DNA of 64,000 nt from Pseudooceanicola batsensis HTCC2597 (GCF_000152725.1 NZ_AAMO01000008.1:186001-250000); one strand, 5' to 3'; shown: positions 9,581-17,740, numbered from the stretch's first letter. Notes: generated by a model from the sequence alone, not told the origin. Numbers and translations are program-made.

Positions 9581-10897
9581 ATGACCAAGACGCCGGACCG
9601 GCTCGCCCTGATCGGGGCGGGACCCATGGGCCTTGCTGCGGCCAAGCTGCTGAAACAGCACGGGATCGACTTTCAGGGCTTTGAACTGAACGCCGGCGTC
9701 GGCGGCCTGTGGGACATCGACGGCCCCCGGTCGACCATGTACGAGACCGCGCATCTGATCTCGTCCAAGCGGATGACCGAATTCACCGATTTCCCGATGC
9801 GCGACGAGGTCGCGGAATACCCCTCGCACCGCGAGATGAAGCGGTATTTCCAGGACTTCGCCCGGCACTTCGACCTCGAACGCCACTACCGGTTCGGAAC
9901 CGAGGTTCTGCGCTGCGACCCGCTCGGCGCGCCGGGCGAGGGGTGGCGCATCACCTGGCGCGACCGCGACGGCGAACGGACCGAGGACTATGCCGGTCTG
10001 CTGATCGCCAACGGCACGCTCAGCACGCCCAACGTCCCGGGCTTCCGGGGCGACTTCACGGGCGGGATCATCCACTCCTCCGACTACCGCACCCCCGACC
10101 AGTTCGCCGGCAAGCGCGTGCTGGTCATCGGCGCGGGCAACTCCGGCTGCGACATCGCGGTGGATGCGATCCACCACGGCACCTCCTGCGACCTCTCGAT
10201 GCGGCGGGGCTATTACTTCGTGCCCAAGTACGTGTTCGGCAAGCCCGCCGACACGCTCGGCGGGGCGATCAAACTGCCGATGGCGCTGAAACGGATCGTC
10301 GACGGGGCGATCCTCAGATGGTTCGTCGGCGACCCGCAGAAATACGGCTTTCCCAAGCCCGACTACAAGCTTTACGAAAGCCACCCGATCGTGAATTCCC
10401 TGGTGCTCTACCACGCGGGGCACGGCGACATCACGATCCGCCCCGACATCGACCGGTTCGACGGCGACACGGTGCATTTCACCGACGGCAGCAGTGCCGA
10501 GTACGACATGATCCTCCTCGCCACGGGCTACAGGCTGGACTACCCGTTCATCGACGACGCGCTGCTGAACTGGCAGGGCGACGCGCCCCACCTCTATCTC
10601 AACTGCATGCATCCCGAGCGCGACGACCTCTTCGTCCTGGGCATGGTCGAGGCCTCGGGTCTGGGCTGGCAGGGCCGGCACGAACAGGCCGAGATGGTCG
10701 TGCGCTACATCGAGGGCCTTCGCGCCGGGTCGTCCGAGGCCCGGGCCCTGCAGGCGACCAAGGCCGGCGGCTATTCCCGCGCGACCGGCGGCATGTCCTA
10801 CATCGACCTGCCGCGCATGGCCTACTACGTGGACAAGGCGACCTATCGCAAGGCGGTCAACCGCTGGATCGCCCGGCTCAAGGGCAGCGCGGCATGA
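9581..10897 (+). CDS. flavin-containing monooxygenase (class B)
   Basis: NADPH- and FAD-dependent monooxygenase of 438 residues that inserts one oxygen into a soft heteroatom (N or S) or a ketone. Seen: FAD-binding IGAGPMGLAAA (GxGxxG at residues 12-17), the FMO fingerprint FTGGIIHSSDYR near residue 158, NADPH-binding VIGAGNSGCDIA near residue 182, and the C-terminal LLATGYRLDYPF. The fingerprint is the FMO form ending in Y rather than the Baeyer-Villiger form ending in W. GGAGG lies 6 bp before the ATG; the long upstream frame is a shadow of the TetR gene. First gene of a four-gene operon with a BASS transporter and two short-chain dehydrogenases. Confidence 0.92.
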   Translation: MTKTPDRLALIGAGPMGLAAAKLLKQHGIDFQGFELNAGVGGLWDIDGPRSTMYETAHLISSKRMTEFTDFPMRDEVAEYPSHREMKRYFQDFARHFDLERHYRFGTEVLRCDPLGAPGEGWRITWRDRDGERTEDYAGLLIANGTLSTPNVPGFRGDFTGGIIHSSDYRTPDQFAGKRVLVIGAGNSGCDIAVDAIHHGTSCDLSMRRGYYFVPKYVFGKPADTLGGAIKLPMALKRIVDGAILRWFVGDPQKYGFPKPDYKLYESHPIVNSLVLYHAGHGDITIRPDIDRFDGDTVHFTDGSSAEYDMILLATGYRLDYPFIDDALLNWQGDAPHLYLNCMHPERDDLFVLGMVEASGLGWQGRHEQAEMVVRYIEGLRAGSSEARALQATKAGGYSRATGGMSYIDLPRMAYYVDKATYRKAVNRWIARLKGSAA

Positions 10898-11790
10898 TCG
10901 ACGACGCCATCCTGAATTTCTCGCCCGGCTCGCTGACGCTTCTCAACGGCATCCTTGCCGTGGTCATGTTCTCGATCGCCATCGACCTGCTGCCCCGCGA
11001 CTTCCGGGCGCTGGCGAAGGGGCCGAAACCCCTGCTCGTCGGGCTCGCCTCGCAGTTCCTCGTCCTGCCGGTGCTGACCTTCCTGCTGGTGCTGGTCGTG
11101 CAACCGCCGGCCTCGGTCGCGCTCGGCCTGATGCTGGTCGCCGCCTGCCCGGGCGGCAACATCTCGAACTTCATCACGCACCGGGCGGGGGGCAATGCCG
11201 CGCTCTCGGTCTCGATGACCGCTTTCGCCACGGTCGGGGCGATCCTCCTCACGCCGCTCAACATCGCCTTCTGGGGAAGCCTCTACGACCCCTCGGCCGC
11301 GATCCTGCGCGCCACTTCGATCGACCCGGTCCGCATCGCGATCACCGTGGGCCTGATGCTCGTCCTGCCGCTCGTCCTCGGCGTGACGCTGAACGCGCGC
11401 CGGCCGGACCTGACGCGCAAGCTGCGCCGGCCGCTGCAATGGCTCTCGATGGCGATCTTCATCGCCTTCATCGTCGTCGCGCTGGCCGCGAACTGGGCGC
11501 AGTTCCTGGCCTATGCCGGGGGTATCGCCGGGCTCGTCGTCCTGCACAACGCCCTCGCGCTCGGCGGCGGCTATGCCACGGCGACCCTGGCGCGGCTTTC
11601 GCCGTTCGACCGGCGCGCGGTGACCATCGAGACCGGCATCCAGAACTCGGGCCTGGGCCTCGTGCTGATCTTCGGCTTCTTCGGAGGCCTGGGCGGCATG
11701 GCCGTCGTCGCGGCCTTCTGGGGCATCTGGCACGCGATCTCGGGCCTGGTCCTCGCCGGCCTCATGGCCCGGACCGAGGCCCCGCGATGA
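10894..11790 (+). CDS. bile acid:Na+ symporter (BASS) family transporter
   Basis: Integral membrane protein of 298 residues with nine to ten hydrophobic segments. The motif ACPGGNISNFITHRAGGNAA is the conserved sodium-binding region of BASS transporters, and ETGIQNSGLGLVLI is the second conserved re-entrant helix. BASS proteins carry bile acids, pyruvate, pantothenate or other organic anions. ATGA overlap with the monooxygenase stop indicates co-translation, so it likely moves the substrate or product of the neighbouring oxidoreductases. Confidence 0.9.
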   Translation: MIDDAILNFSPGSLTLLNGILAVVMFSIAIDLLPRDFRALAKGPKPLLVGLASQFLVLPVLTFLLVLVVQPPASVALGLMLVAACPGGNISNFITHRAGGNAALSVSMTAFATVGAILLTPLNIAFWGSLYDPSAAILRATSIDPVRIAITVGLMLVLPLVLGVTLNARRPDLTRKLRRPLQWLSMAIFIAFIVVALAANWAQFLAYAGGIAGLVVLHNALALGGGYATATLARLSPFDRRAVTIETGIQNSGLGLVLIFGFFGGLGGMAVVAAFWGIWHAISGLVLAGLMARTEAPR

Positions 11791-12716
11791 CCCGCATCCT
11801 GATCACCGGCGCCGCCGGCATGGTGGGGCGCGCCCTCGCCGGGGCGCTGCCGCCCGCAGAGGTCGTCGCCACCGATCTCGCTCCCGGCGCCCTGCCCCGC
11901 ACGGTCCGGTTCCGCCGGATGGACGTCACCGGCGCCGACCCCGACGCGGTCATCGGCGCGGAACGCCCCGAGGTGGTCGTCCACCTCGCCTCGATCGTGA
12001 CCCCGCCGCCCGGCATGACCCGCGACCAGGCCCGTGCGGTGGACGTGACCGGCACGCGCAACATCCTCGCGGCCTGCGTGACGCATGGGGTGCGGCGGCT
12101 GGTCGTGACCAGTTCCGGCGCCGCCTACGGCTATCACGCCGACAACCCCGTGCCCCTGACCGAGGACGCGCCCTGCCGCGGCAATCCCGAATTCGCCTAT
12201 GCCGACCACAAGCGCCGCGTCGAGGAGATGCTGGCCGAGGCCCGCCGCGACCATCCCGCGCTGGAACAGGTGGTGCTGCGGGTCGGCACGGTGCTGGGCG
12301 CCGGGGTCGACAACCAGATCACCGCCCTCTTCCACCGCAGACGGCTGCTGGCCATCCGCGGCAGCGACAGCGCCTTCGTCTTCATCTGGACCCGCGACCT
12401 CGCCCGGATCGTCGCCCGCGCCGCGACGGACGGCCCGCCCGGCATCTTCAACGTGGCCGGCGACGGCTGGCTGACGGTGGACGAGCTGGCGGCGAAACTG
12501 GGCAAGCCGGTGCTGCGCCTCCCCGCCTGGGGTCTCAAGGCCGCGCTCGCCCTGGCGCGCCCCCTCGGGCTGACGCAATACGGCCCCGAACAGGTCCGTT
12601 TCCTGCAATACCGGCCGGTGCTGGCCAACGACCGGCTCAAGACGGTCTTCGGCTACACGCCCGAGCTGACGTCCGAACAGGTGTTCGATCTCTGGCGCAA
12701 GGAGGCCCGGCCATGA
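11787..12716 (+). CDS. NAD-dependent epimerase/dehydratase (extended SDR)
   Basis: Extended short-chain dehydrogenase/reductase of 309 residues. Seen: Rossmann motif ITGAAGMVG (residues 6-14), catalytic SSG at 109-111 and YADHK (Tyr138, Lys142). Members act as sugar-nucleotide epimerases, 3-beta-hydroxysteroid dehydrogenases or similar; the absence of sugar-nucleotide genes nearby and the company of a BASS transporter and a monooxygenase make a hydroxysteroid, lactone or lipid-like substrate thinkable, but this is inference. Overlaps its neighbours on both sides by 4 bp. Confidence 0.88.
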   Translation: MTRILITGAAGMVGRALAGALPPAEVVATDLAPGALPRTVRFRRMDVTGADPDAVIGAERPEVVVHLASIVTPPPGMTRDQARAVDVTGTRNILAACVTHGVRRLVVTSSGAAYGYHADNPVPLTEDAPCRGNPEFAYADHKRRVEEMLAEARRDHPALEQVVLRVGTVLGAGVDNQITALFHRRRLLAIRGSDSAFVFIWTRDLARIVARAATDGPPGIFNVAGDGWLTVDELAAKLGKPVLRLPAWGLKAALALARPLGLTQYGPEQVRFLQYRPVLANDRLKTVFGYTPELTSEQVFDLWRKEARP

Positions 12717-13474
12717 AGACAGCGGTGATCTCGGGCGGCAACGGCGGGCTCGGCCGGGCGCTGGCGGCGCAGCTGGAGGCGCAGGGCTGGCACTGCGTGC
12801 TGATGGATCGCGACATTGCGGGCCTCGCCGCGTCGGACAGCCGCACCCCCGTCGCCGTGGACCTGACCGACGGGCCGGCCCTCGCCGATGCCAGCCGGCG
12901 CATCATCGCGGACCGGCCCTCGATCGACCTGGTGATCTACAACGCCGGTGTCTCGCAGATCGGCCCCTTCGCCGAGACGGACCCCGCCAGTCACCGCCGC
13001 GTCTTCGAGATCAACTATTTCGCGGCGATCGGGATGGCGCGCCATTTCCTCGCCCCGCTCCGCGACAGCGGCGGCACGCATCTCGCGATCTCGTCGGTCG
13101 CGGGCTTCGCGCCGCTGCACAACCGCACCGCCTATGCCGCATCGAAACATGCGCTGCAGGGCTTCTTCGCCTCTCTGCGCTCGGAAGAGGCGCCGTTCGG
13201 CGTGCGCTGCCTGATCGCGGCGCCCAGCTTCGTGGCCACCAACATCGGCAATCCCGCCCGCACCGAGGACGGGATCCTGCGCCCCGGATCCGCCGCCGAC
13301 GGCATGGACTACATGACCCCCGAGGACGCGGCGGCTGAGATCCTGCGCGGCGTGGACCGCTCGCGCGAGTTCATTCCCGTCGGCCGTGTCGCCCGGCTCT
13401 CCTCCTGGCTGATGCGACTGTCCCCCGCCCTCTACCAGCGGGCGATGCGTCGCAACATCAGCGGCCGGGGATAG
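12713..13474 (+). CDS. short-chain dehydrogenase/reductase (classical SDR)
   Basis: Classical SDR oxidoreductase of 253 residues with the full signature: GGNGGLG near residue 8-14, NAG at 77-79, catalytic Ser128, Tyr141 and Lys145 (YAASK). It interconverts an alcohol and a ketone with NAD(P)H. The C-terminal 30 residues are basic and hydrophobic (RLSSWLMRLSPALYQRAMRR), which may associate with the membrane. Last gene of the TetR-controlled operon; it converges on the replication initiator gene with only 11 bp between stops. Confidence 0.9.
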   Translation: MKTAVISGGNGGLGRALAAQLEAQGWHCVLMDRDIAGLAASDSRTPVAVDLTDGPALADASRRIIADRPSIDLVIYNAGVSQIGPFAETDPASHRRVFEINYFAAIGMARHFLAPLRDSGGTHLAISSVAGFAPLHNRTAYAASKHALQGFFASLRSEEAPFGVRCLIAAPSFVATNIGNPARTEDGILRPGSAADGMDYMTPEDAAAEILRGVDRSREFIPVGRVARLSSWLMRLSPALYQRAMRRNISGRG

Positions 13475-13485
13475 CCCCCGGGCGC

Positions 13486-14211
13486 TCAGCCGCCCGCCCC
13501 GCTCCAGGTCACGTCGACATCGCGGAGCGAGGGGTCGGCGGCGATCACGCTCACCAGCAGGCGCGGCATGAAATGCGTGCGCACGTAATCGGCCACGAAC
13601 CGCGAGGGCGCGACAAGCGTCAGGACACCGGCCTCGCATTCCGCCGGCACCAGGTTGGCGAACCAGGCGTTGAAGATCGCCGGATCCTGCGCCGCCAGCC
13701 GTTCGGCCGCGCGGGCCCAGGGTGTGCCCTCGCCCCCCTGCCCCGCCGGGTGGCGCTGGAACGGCACGACATTGTCGACCGCGGTTGCCGGTTCCGGCAC
13801 GTCGCTCATGCGGGCGGTGAAATCCGGGCCGACCGCATCCCAGTGCGGCACGGTCTCGCGCAGGACGGCGTCGAAGACGATCCGGTGCTGCGCGACCCGT
13901 CCCCGCGCGGCCGGCACCGCGACGCTGACCCAGCCCCGCGCCCGCATCGCCGCCATCTCGCGCTTGGCGGTGCGGTCGGTCACCCCCCACATCCGCGCCA
14001 GTTCCTTCTGGCCGACGGCGAAGCTCTCCAGCCGCCAGTTGAACCGCGCCGTGACGACCAGCGACAGCCGCAGCGCGAGCCGGGCAACCTCGGCATCGCC
14101 CCGCGCCGCCGTCACCAGTAGCGCGGTGAGAATGTCGTACTTGAATGAGGACGCGCCCGGCCCCGTCGTCTTCCTGCGCGTGCTCAGAGCGCCGTCCGGC
14201 CCTGTCTGCAT
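13486..14211 (-). CDS. DnaA-like plasmid replication initiator
   Basis: Replication initiator of the DnaA-like class found on Rhodobacterales plasmids and chromids (241 residues). The N-terminal half looks like a winged-helix DNA-binding domain (FAVGQKELARMWGVTDRTAK). The C-terminal 80 residues resemble the N-terminal interaction domain of DnaA: IFNAWFANLVPAECEAGVLT and VAPSRFVADYVRTHFMPRLL. No AAA+ ATPase or DnaA box-binding domain is present, so it is not a chromosomal DnaA. ATG at 14211 is chosen for the GGGG about 6 bp upstream; a GTG at 14226 is possible. It is divergent from parA across a 463-bp spacer that is the likely origin, which is the known layout of these replicons. Confidence 0.8.
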   Translation of the reverse strand: MQTGPDGALSTRRKTTGPGASSFKYDILTALLVTAARGDAEVARLALRLSLVVTARFNWRLESFAVGQKELARMWGVTDRTAKREMAAMRARGWVSVAVPAARGRVAQHRIVFDAVLRETVPHWDAVGPDFTARMSDVPEPATAVDNVVPFQRHPAGQGGEGTPWARAAERLAAQDPAIFNAWFANLVPAECEAGVLTLVAPSRFVADYVRTHFMPRLLVSVIAADPSLRDVDVTWSGAGG

Positions 14212-14546
14212 AACTGCCCCGTTCACCGTCCTGTGGTCGTCTGCCTCTCGGGATGCCCGTCTTGTGCAGGCCCTGTCTGAACGCTTTTCCCGATCTTGTG
14301 GTGATTAGCGTTGAATGCGGAGGAGTTGTCAAGGATTCGCGTCACTTGCGGCCCGATCCTCATATCCAATTCAAATGAATCCGGTATGTGAATGGTATTG
14401 GGGGACGCCCTGGATGTCCCCCGATCGGGCCTTGATGTCCCCTCAAAGGGATGGGGTCGCCTTCCGGGTGTCCCCCCAATGATGGTCCCTGTTCCGCGGT
14501 TTCGGCCCGTCGTCCGTGGCGCCCCGATTCGGCCGCGGGCGTCCCC

Positions 14547-14560
14547 TTATCCGCAGATAA
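14547..14560. repeat. degenerate parS-like palindrome, copy 1
   Basis: TTATCCGCAGATAA, flanked CC...GG, differs from the other four copies by one central base (A for G). It lies in the putative origin upstream of parA. It may be a weaker ParB site or serve another protein. Confidence 0.7.
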
Positions 14561-14632
14561 GGCTGCCTGTGGCGCCCCTGCTCCGGTTCCAGCCCCACTG
14601 TAATTCCATCTCGACAAAAAAGGCAAATTGGG

Positions 14633-14661
14633 CGTAAATCCGGAAAAGCGCAGAATTTACG
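14633..14661. promoter_or_regulatory. inverted repeat upstream of parA, possible ParA autoregulatory operator
   Basis: CGTAAAT (14633-14639) and ATTTACG (14655-14661) form a 7-bp inverted repeat with a 15-bp spacer ending 13 bp before the parA start. Large ParA proteins with an N-terminal DNA-binding region commonly repress their own operon from such a site. That this repeat is the site is inferred. Confidence 0.5.
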
Positions 14662-14674
14662 TTTGAGGTGCATC

Positions 14675-16018
14675 GTGCTGACACATACCGACCTTCGGGA
14701 TATCCAGACCCGCTCGCTCAAGATGCAGAGCTGGATCCGGCAACAGACCTTCTCGCCCGAGAACCGCAAGACCCTCCGCCGCTTCTCCTCGTGGGAGGTG
14801 TCCGAGCTGATCCTGGGCCTGAACCAGAACACGTTCCGCGGCAAGATGGCCGCCGATCCGAACCTGCCCGCGGGAACGGTCGAGCCCGAGGGCCGGCAGC
14901 GCTGGTTCACCCTGGAAGAGGTCAATACCCTGCGCCGCAAGATCAAGCAGCGCGGCAAGGGGCTGATGCCGAAGCGCCCTGCCGGCCGGGCCTTCCGCAC
15001 GGCGATCGCGAACTTCAAGGGCGGTGCGGGCAAGTCGACCGTGGCGCTGCATTTCGCCCATGCCGCCGCGCTCGACGGCTACCGGGTGCTCTGCGTGGAT
15101 TTCGACCCGCAGGCGACGCTCAGTCACTCCATGGGGCTCACCGATGTCAGCGAGGAGCGCACCGTCTGGGGCATCATGGCCCGCGATCTCATCCGCGAGA
15201 CGGAAGGGCAGAACGCCGCCCCCCGGGGTGCCGCGTCGGGGGCCGCCCTGCCCCTCCGGTCCCTGCCCGCGTCGATCACCGGGCTGGGCATCCAGGATCT
15301 GCGGGTCAGCGACTTCATCCAGCCGACCAACTGGCCGACCATCGACGTGATCCCCTCCTGTGCCAACGCGGCCTTCGTGGAATTCGCCAGCGCCCAGTAC
15401 CGGCACCTCAATCCCGAATGGTCGTTCTTCGCGGCGGTGAACCGGTTCCTCGACCAGCTGCCCGAGGACCAGTGGGACCTCGTCTTCTTCGACTGCCCGC
15501 CCGCCATCGGTTATCAGTCGATGAATGCGGTCTTCGCGGCGGACATGCTCTATATTCCCTCGGGCCCCGGCTATTGGGAATACGACAGTACCACCAGCTT
15601 CATCGGCCAGCTGTCCGAGGCGCTGGAGGATCTGGCCTACGGGTTCGAGGGCAGCTTATCCGCGGATAAGGTCACCCTTCCCAAGGCGTTCCACGACGTG
15701 CGGTTCCTGTTGACCCGGTACGAGGCGGGCAACGATCTGCACCGCGCGATGTTCGAAGCCTTTGGCAAGGTCTTCGGTGACAAGATGGCGCAACAGCCGA
15801 TCGAGATGACCCGCGCGGTCGAACAGTCCGGCCGCTTCCTGTCGTCGATCTACGAGATGGATTACCGCGACATGACGCGCGAGACATGGCGCCGGGCGCG
15901 GGCCAGCTTCGACCGGGCCTATGCCGAGTTCAAGGGCGTGATGCTGCCGCACTGGGAGACGTTCGGCGAAGGCACCTTATCCGCGGATAAGGTCGCGCTG
16001 GAAAGGAGTGAGGGATGA
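14675..16018 (+). CDS. parA: ParA-type partition ATPase with N-terminal DNA-binding region
   Basis: Walker-type partition ATPase (447 residues) that moves the replicon to cell poles with ParB and the centromere. The N-terminal ~105 residues (RRFSSWEVSELILGLNQNTF, then RWFTLEEVNTLRRKI) resemble the MerR-like helix-turn-helix of large ParA/RepA proteins; the deviant Walker A KGGAGKST follows near residue 113, then the Walker A' region VDFDPQATLS and Walker B LVFFDCPPAI. The GTG at 14675 is chosen because GAGGTG sits 4 bp upstream; a TTG at 14663 would precede that site. Two partition palindromes lie inside the coding sequence, each read as LSADK. Overlaps parB by ATGA. Confidence 0.92.
   Translation: MLTHTDLRDIQTRSLKMQSWIRQQTFSPENRKTLRRFSSWEVSELILGLNQNTFRGKMAADPNLPAGTVEPEGRQRWFTLEEVNTLRRKIKQRGKGLMPKRPAGRAFRTAIANFKGGAGKSTVALHFAHAAALDGYRVLCVDFDPQATLSHSMGLTDVSEERTVWGIMARDLIRETEGQNAAPRGAASGAALPLRSLPASITGLGIQDLRVSDFIQPTNWPTIDVIPSCANAAFVEFASAQYRHLNPEWSFFAAVNRFLDQLPEDQWDLVFFDCPPAIGYQSMNAVFAADMLYIPSGPGYWEYDSTTSFIGQLSEALEDLAYGFEGSLSADKVTLPKAFHDVRFLLTRYEAGNDLHRAMFEAFGKVFGDKMAQQPIEMTRAVEQSGRFLSSIYEMDYRDMTRETWRRARASFDRAYAEFKGVMLPHWETFGEGTLSADKVALERSEG
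15655..15670. repeat. parS-like palindrome, copy 2, inside parA
   Basis: Perfect 16-bp palindrome CTTATCCGCGGATAAG lying in the coding sequence of parA, where it contributes the residues LSADK. Confidence 0.85.
15974..15993. repeat. parS-like palindrome, copy 3, at the 3' end of parA
   Basis: Perfect 20-bp palindrome with core CTTATCCGCGGATAAG and flanks AC/GT, in the last 15 codons of parA, where it again encodes LSADK. Confidence 0.85.
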
Positions 16019-17121
16019 GCCGCAAGAGACGCATATTCGACATCGACCTGCCCGAGGAACCCGAGGCCCCGGCCGCGGCGCCGGAGCCTGTCGCCGACGC
16101 GGGCGCGGCGCGGCGCGGCCCCATGGCCAGCGCCATCGCCGAGAATGCCGAGGCGCTCAAGGCCCGGCGCAGCACGGTCGAGGCCATCCGCGAAGAGAAC
16201 GACGCGCTGGCCCATGAGTACGTCGCGCTGCGCGATGCGGGTCACGTGGTCAAGCCGGTGCCGCTGGACCAGGTCCATACCTACATGCTGGTCCGCGACC
16301 GTATCCCCGGGGAAGACGAGGAACTGGCCGAGCTGATGACCTCGATCCGCGAACTGGGGCTGTCGAACCCGATCCGCGTGATGCCCCGGCCCGATGGCAC
16401 CGGCTATGAGCTGGTGCAGGGGTTCCGCCGGCTGAGCGCCTACCGGCAGCTGCACGAGGAAACCGGCGATGCGGCCTGGGGCGAGATCCCCTCGCTCGTC
16501 ATGCCGGGAGAGCCGGATGTGGCGGGGCTCTATCGGCGGATGGTGGACGAGAACGTGATCCGCAAGGACCTGTCCTTTGCCGAGATGGCCTATGCCGCGC
16601 AGAACTACGCGGCCGAGCCCTCGACCGAGGCGGAGGATGTGGGCGAGGCGGTGGCGGCGCTGTTCCAGTCGGCGCCCTATTCCAAGCGCAACTACATCCG
16701 CAACTTCGCCTTCCTGCTCGAGAGGCTGGGGCAGGACCTGGCCTATCCGACCGCGATACCCCGGGCGCTCGGCGTGGCGCTGGCGCGCGAGATCAAGGAG
16801 CGGCCCGAGATCGTGGGCCAGATCCGCGATGCCCTGACGGATTGGGAAGGGCGCAGCATCCGCGACGAGCTGGACGTGCTGCGGCGCTTTACCGGGCAGG
16901 GCGATCCCGAGGAAGACGCCGCGCCGGTGCCGCGCGCCAAGACCTCTGGCGGGACGGGCGGCCGGACCAAGACCACCTTTCACATCCAGAGTTCGGCCGG
17001 GCAGGTGAAGTGCACCGCCGGCCCGGGGCGGCTGGAGATCCGGGTGGAGCGCGACTTTTCCTCCATCGAACGGGCGCGGCTGGAGCGCGCCATCGCCTCG
17101 CTGATCGACGGGCTGGGCTGA
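16015..17121 (+). CDS. parB: ParB-type centromere-binding partition protein
   Basis: ParB/RepB/Spo0J family protein (368 residues) that should bind the palindromes listed here and stimulate ParA. Seen: a charged N-terminal arm, the ParB nuclease-fold region with VHTYMLVRDRIPGEDEELAE, LMTSIRELGLSNPIRV and the box QGFRRLSAYRQL, then VDENVIRKDLSFAEMA, the usual link to the helix-turn-helix. The C-terminal ~90 residues carry a linker and probable dimerisation segment. Its ATG overlaps the parA stop by 4 bp, and AAAGGAGTGAGGG just upstream gives a strong ribosome site. Confidence 0.93.
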   Translation: MSRKRRIFDIDLPEEPEAPAAAPEPVADAGAARRGPMASAIAENAEALKARRSTVEAIREENDALAHEYVALRDAGHVVKPVPLDQVHTYMLVRDRIPGEDEELAELMTSIRELGLSNPIRVMPRPDGTGYELVQGFRRLSAYRQLHEETGDAAWGEIPSLVMPGEPDVAGLYRRMVDENVIRKDLSFAEMAYAAQNYAAEPSTEAEDVGEAVAALFQSAPYSKRNYIRNFAFLLERLGQDLAYPTAIPRALGVALAREIKERPEIVGQIRDALTDWEGRSIRDELDVLRRFTGQGDPEEDAAPVPRAKTSGGTGGRTKTTFHIQSSAGQVKCTAGPGRLEIRVERDFSSIERARLERAIASLIDGLG

Positions 17122-17122
17122 C

Positions 17123-17138
17123 CTTATCCGCGGATAAG
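17123..17138. repeat. parS-like palindrome, copy 4
   Basis: Perfect 16-bp palindrome CTTATCCGCGGATAAG starting 1 bp after the parB stop codon. Confidence 0.85.
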
Positions 17139-17246
17139 CTCCGACGTTCCCTCTGTCGGCGTCGCCCAGGCGGGCGGCGCCGATTTGCGTTTCGCGGGGG
17201 TGCGTGTGGCTGGTTTCGCTGCGGCAAGCGGGGCAGGGCGGGGGCG

Positions 17247-17266
17247 ACCTTATCCGCGGATAAGGT
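17247..17266. repeat. parS-like palindrome, copy 5
   Basis: Perfect 20-bp palindrome with the same core and AC/GT flanks as copy 3, 124 bp downstream of copy 4. Confidence 0.85.
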
Positions 17267-17440
17267 GGGGCGCCATGGCTGTCGATCAGGCTCGAACATG
17301 CAGCTTAGGGACTGATACGGGGCTGACCCCCGGCCGCTGATGCGACGGGTTCACCGTCCATTCCCGAACGGCGCGGGGGGCACCGGCCAAGGGCGTTCAT
17401 GCAGTCTCTGATCAGCGGTTCTGGGATGAATTGTGCCGGG

Positions 17441-17740
17441 TCAGAAGCCCGAGACCAGCAGGTCCACGGCCATGACGATCTCGTCCCGCCAGGCTTCGGC
17501 GCTGCCGACCGCGCGTCCGATCTCGCTGGCGGGGAGGGCGATCAGCTGGGACATCAGGATGACATGCGGCCGGCCGTCCAGATCGAAGGCGATGTGCAGC
17601 TTGGGCACCAGCCGCCCCCAGGCGTCGCGGGGCAGGACGGGCGCGCAGAGGATATAGGGCGTCTCGGCCCCGATGTCGGTCTGGACACGGCAGATGAGGT
17701 CGAGCCCGTCGCGGGTCCGGTGGATCGTGCCCTGCGGCAT
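17441..17740 (-). CDS. ccdB: CcdB-type toxin (gyrase poison)
   Basis: A 99-residue protein, the size of F-plasmid CcdB (101). Recognisable CcdB features are the central RLVPKLHIAFDLDGRPHVIL, then SQLIALPASEIGRAVGS and the C-terminal EIVMAVDLLVSGF. Family members poison DNA gyrase when their labile antitoxin decays, killing or arresting plasmid-free cells. The gene starts 6 bp after the stop of its antitoxin gene, the normal antitoxin-first order, and sits directly behind the partition genes, as expected for a plasmid addiction module. Confidence 0.85.
   Translation of the reverse strand: MPQGTIHRTRDGLDLICRVQTDIGAETPYILCAPVLPRDAWGRLVPKLHIAFDLDGRPHVILMSQLIALPASEIGRAVGSAEAWRDEIVMAVDLLVSGF

Larger units (their letters stand above)
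14212..14674. other. putative origin of replication (oriV) between the initiator and parA
   Basis: 463 bp without a credible gene. It holds an A+T-rich stretch at 14360-14400 with the inverted repeat ATTCAAATGAAT (14369-14380), then a cluster of short repeats built on GTCCCC: GATGTCCCC at 14413-14421 and again at 14434-14442, GGTGTCCCC at 14468-14476 and GGCGTCCCC at 14539-14547. Next come one degenerate partition palindrome (14547-14560) and an inverted repeat next to parA. An unstable region beside iteron-like repeats is what an initiator-dependent origin needs; no function is proven. Confidence 0.6.
17122..17440. other. intergenic region after parB with two parS-like palindromes
   Basis: 319 bp without a credible gene. 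It holds palindrome copies 4 and 5. The part from 17267 to 17440 has no repeats or motifs that I recognise. It separates the partition operon from the opposite-strand ccdB stop. Confidence 0.6.

Noticed and set aside
14392..14637. Small open frame in the origin region (plus strand)
   Set aside because: No ribosome site or similarity, and it runs through the GTCCCC repeats; treated as non-coding origin DNA.
15655..15993. LSADK pentapeptide repeated in ParA as a protein motif
   Set aside because: The same DNA also occurs outside coding sequence (14547, 17123, 17247) as a palindrome, so the DNA is the conserved element.
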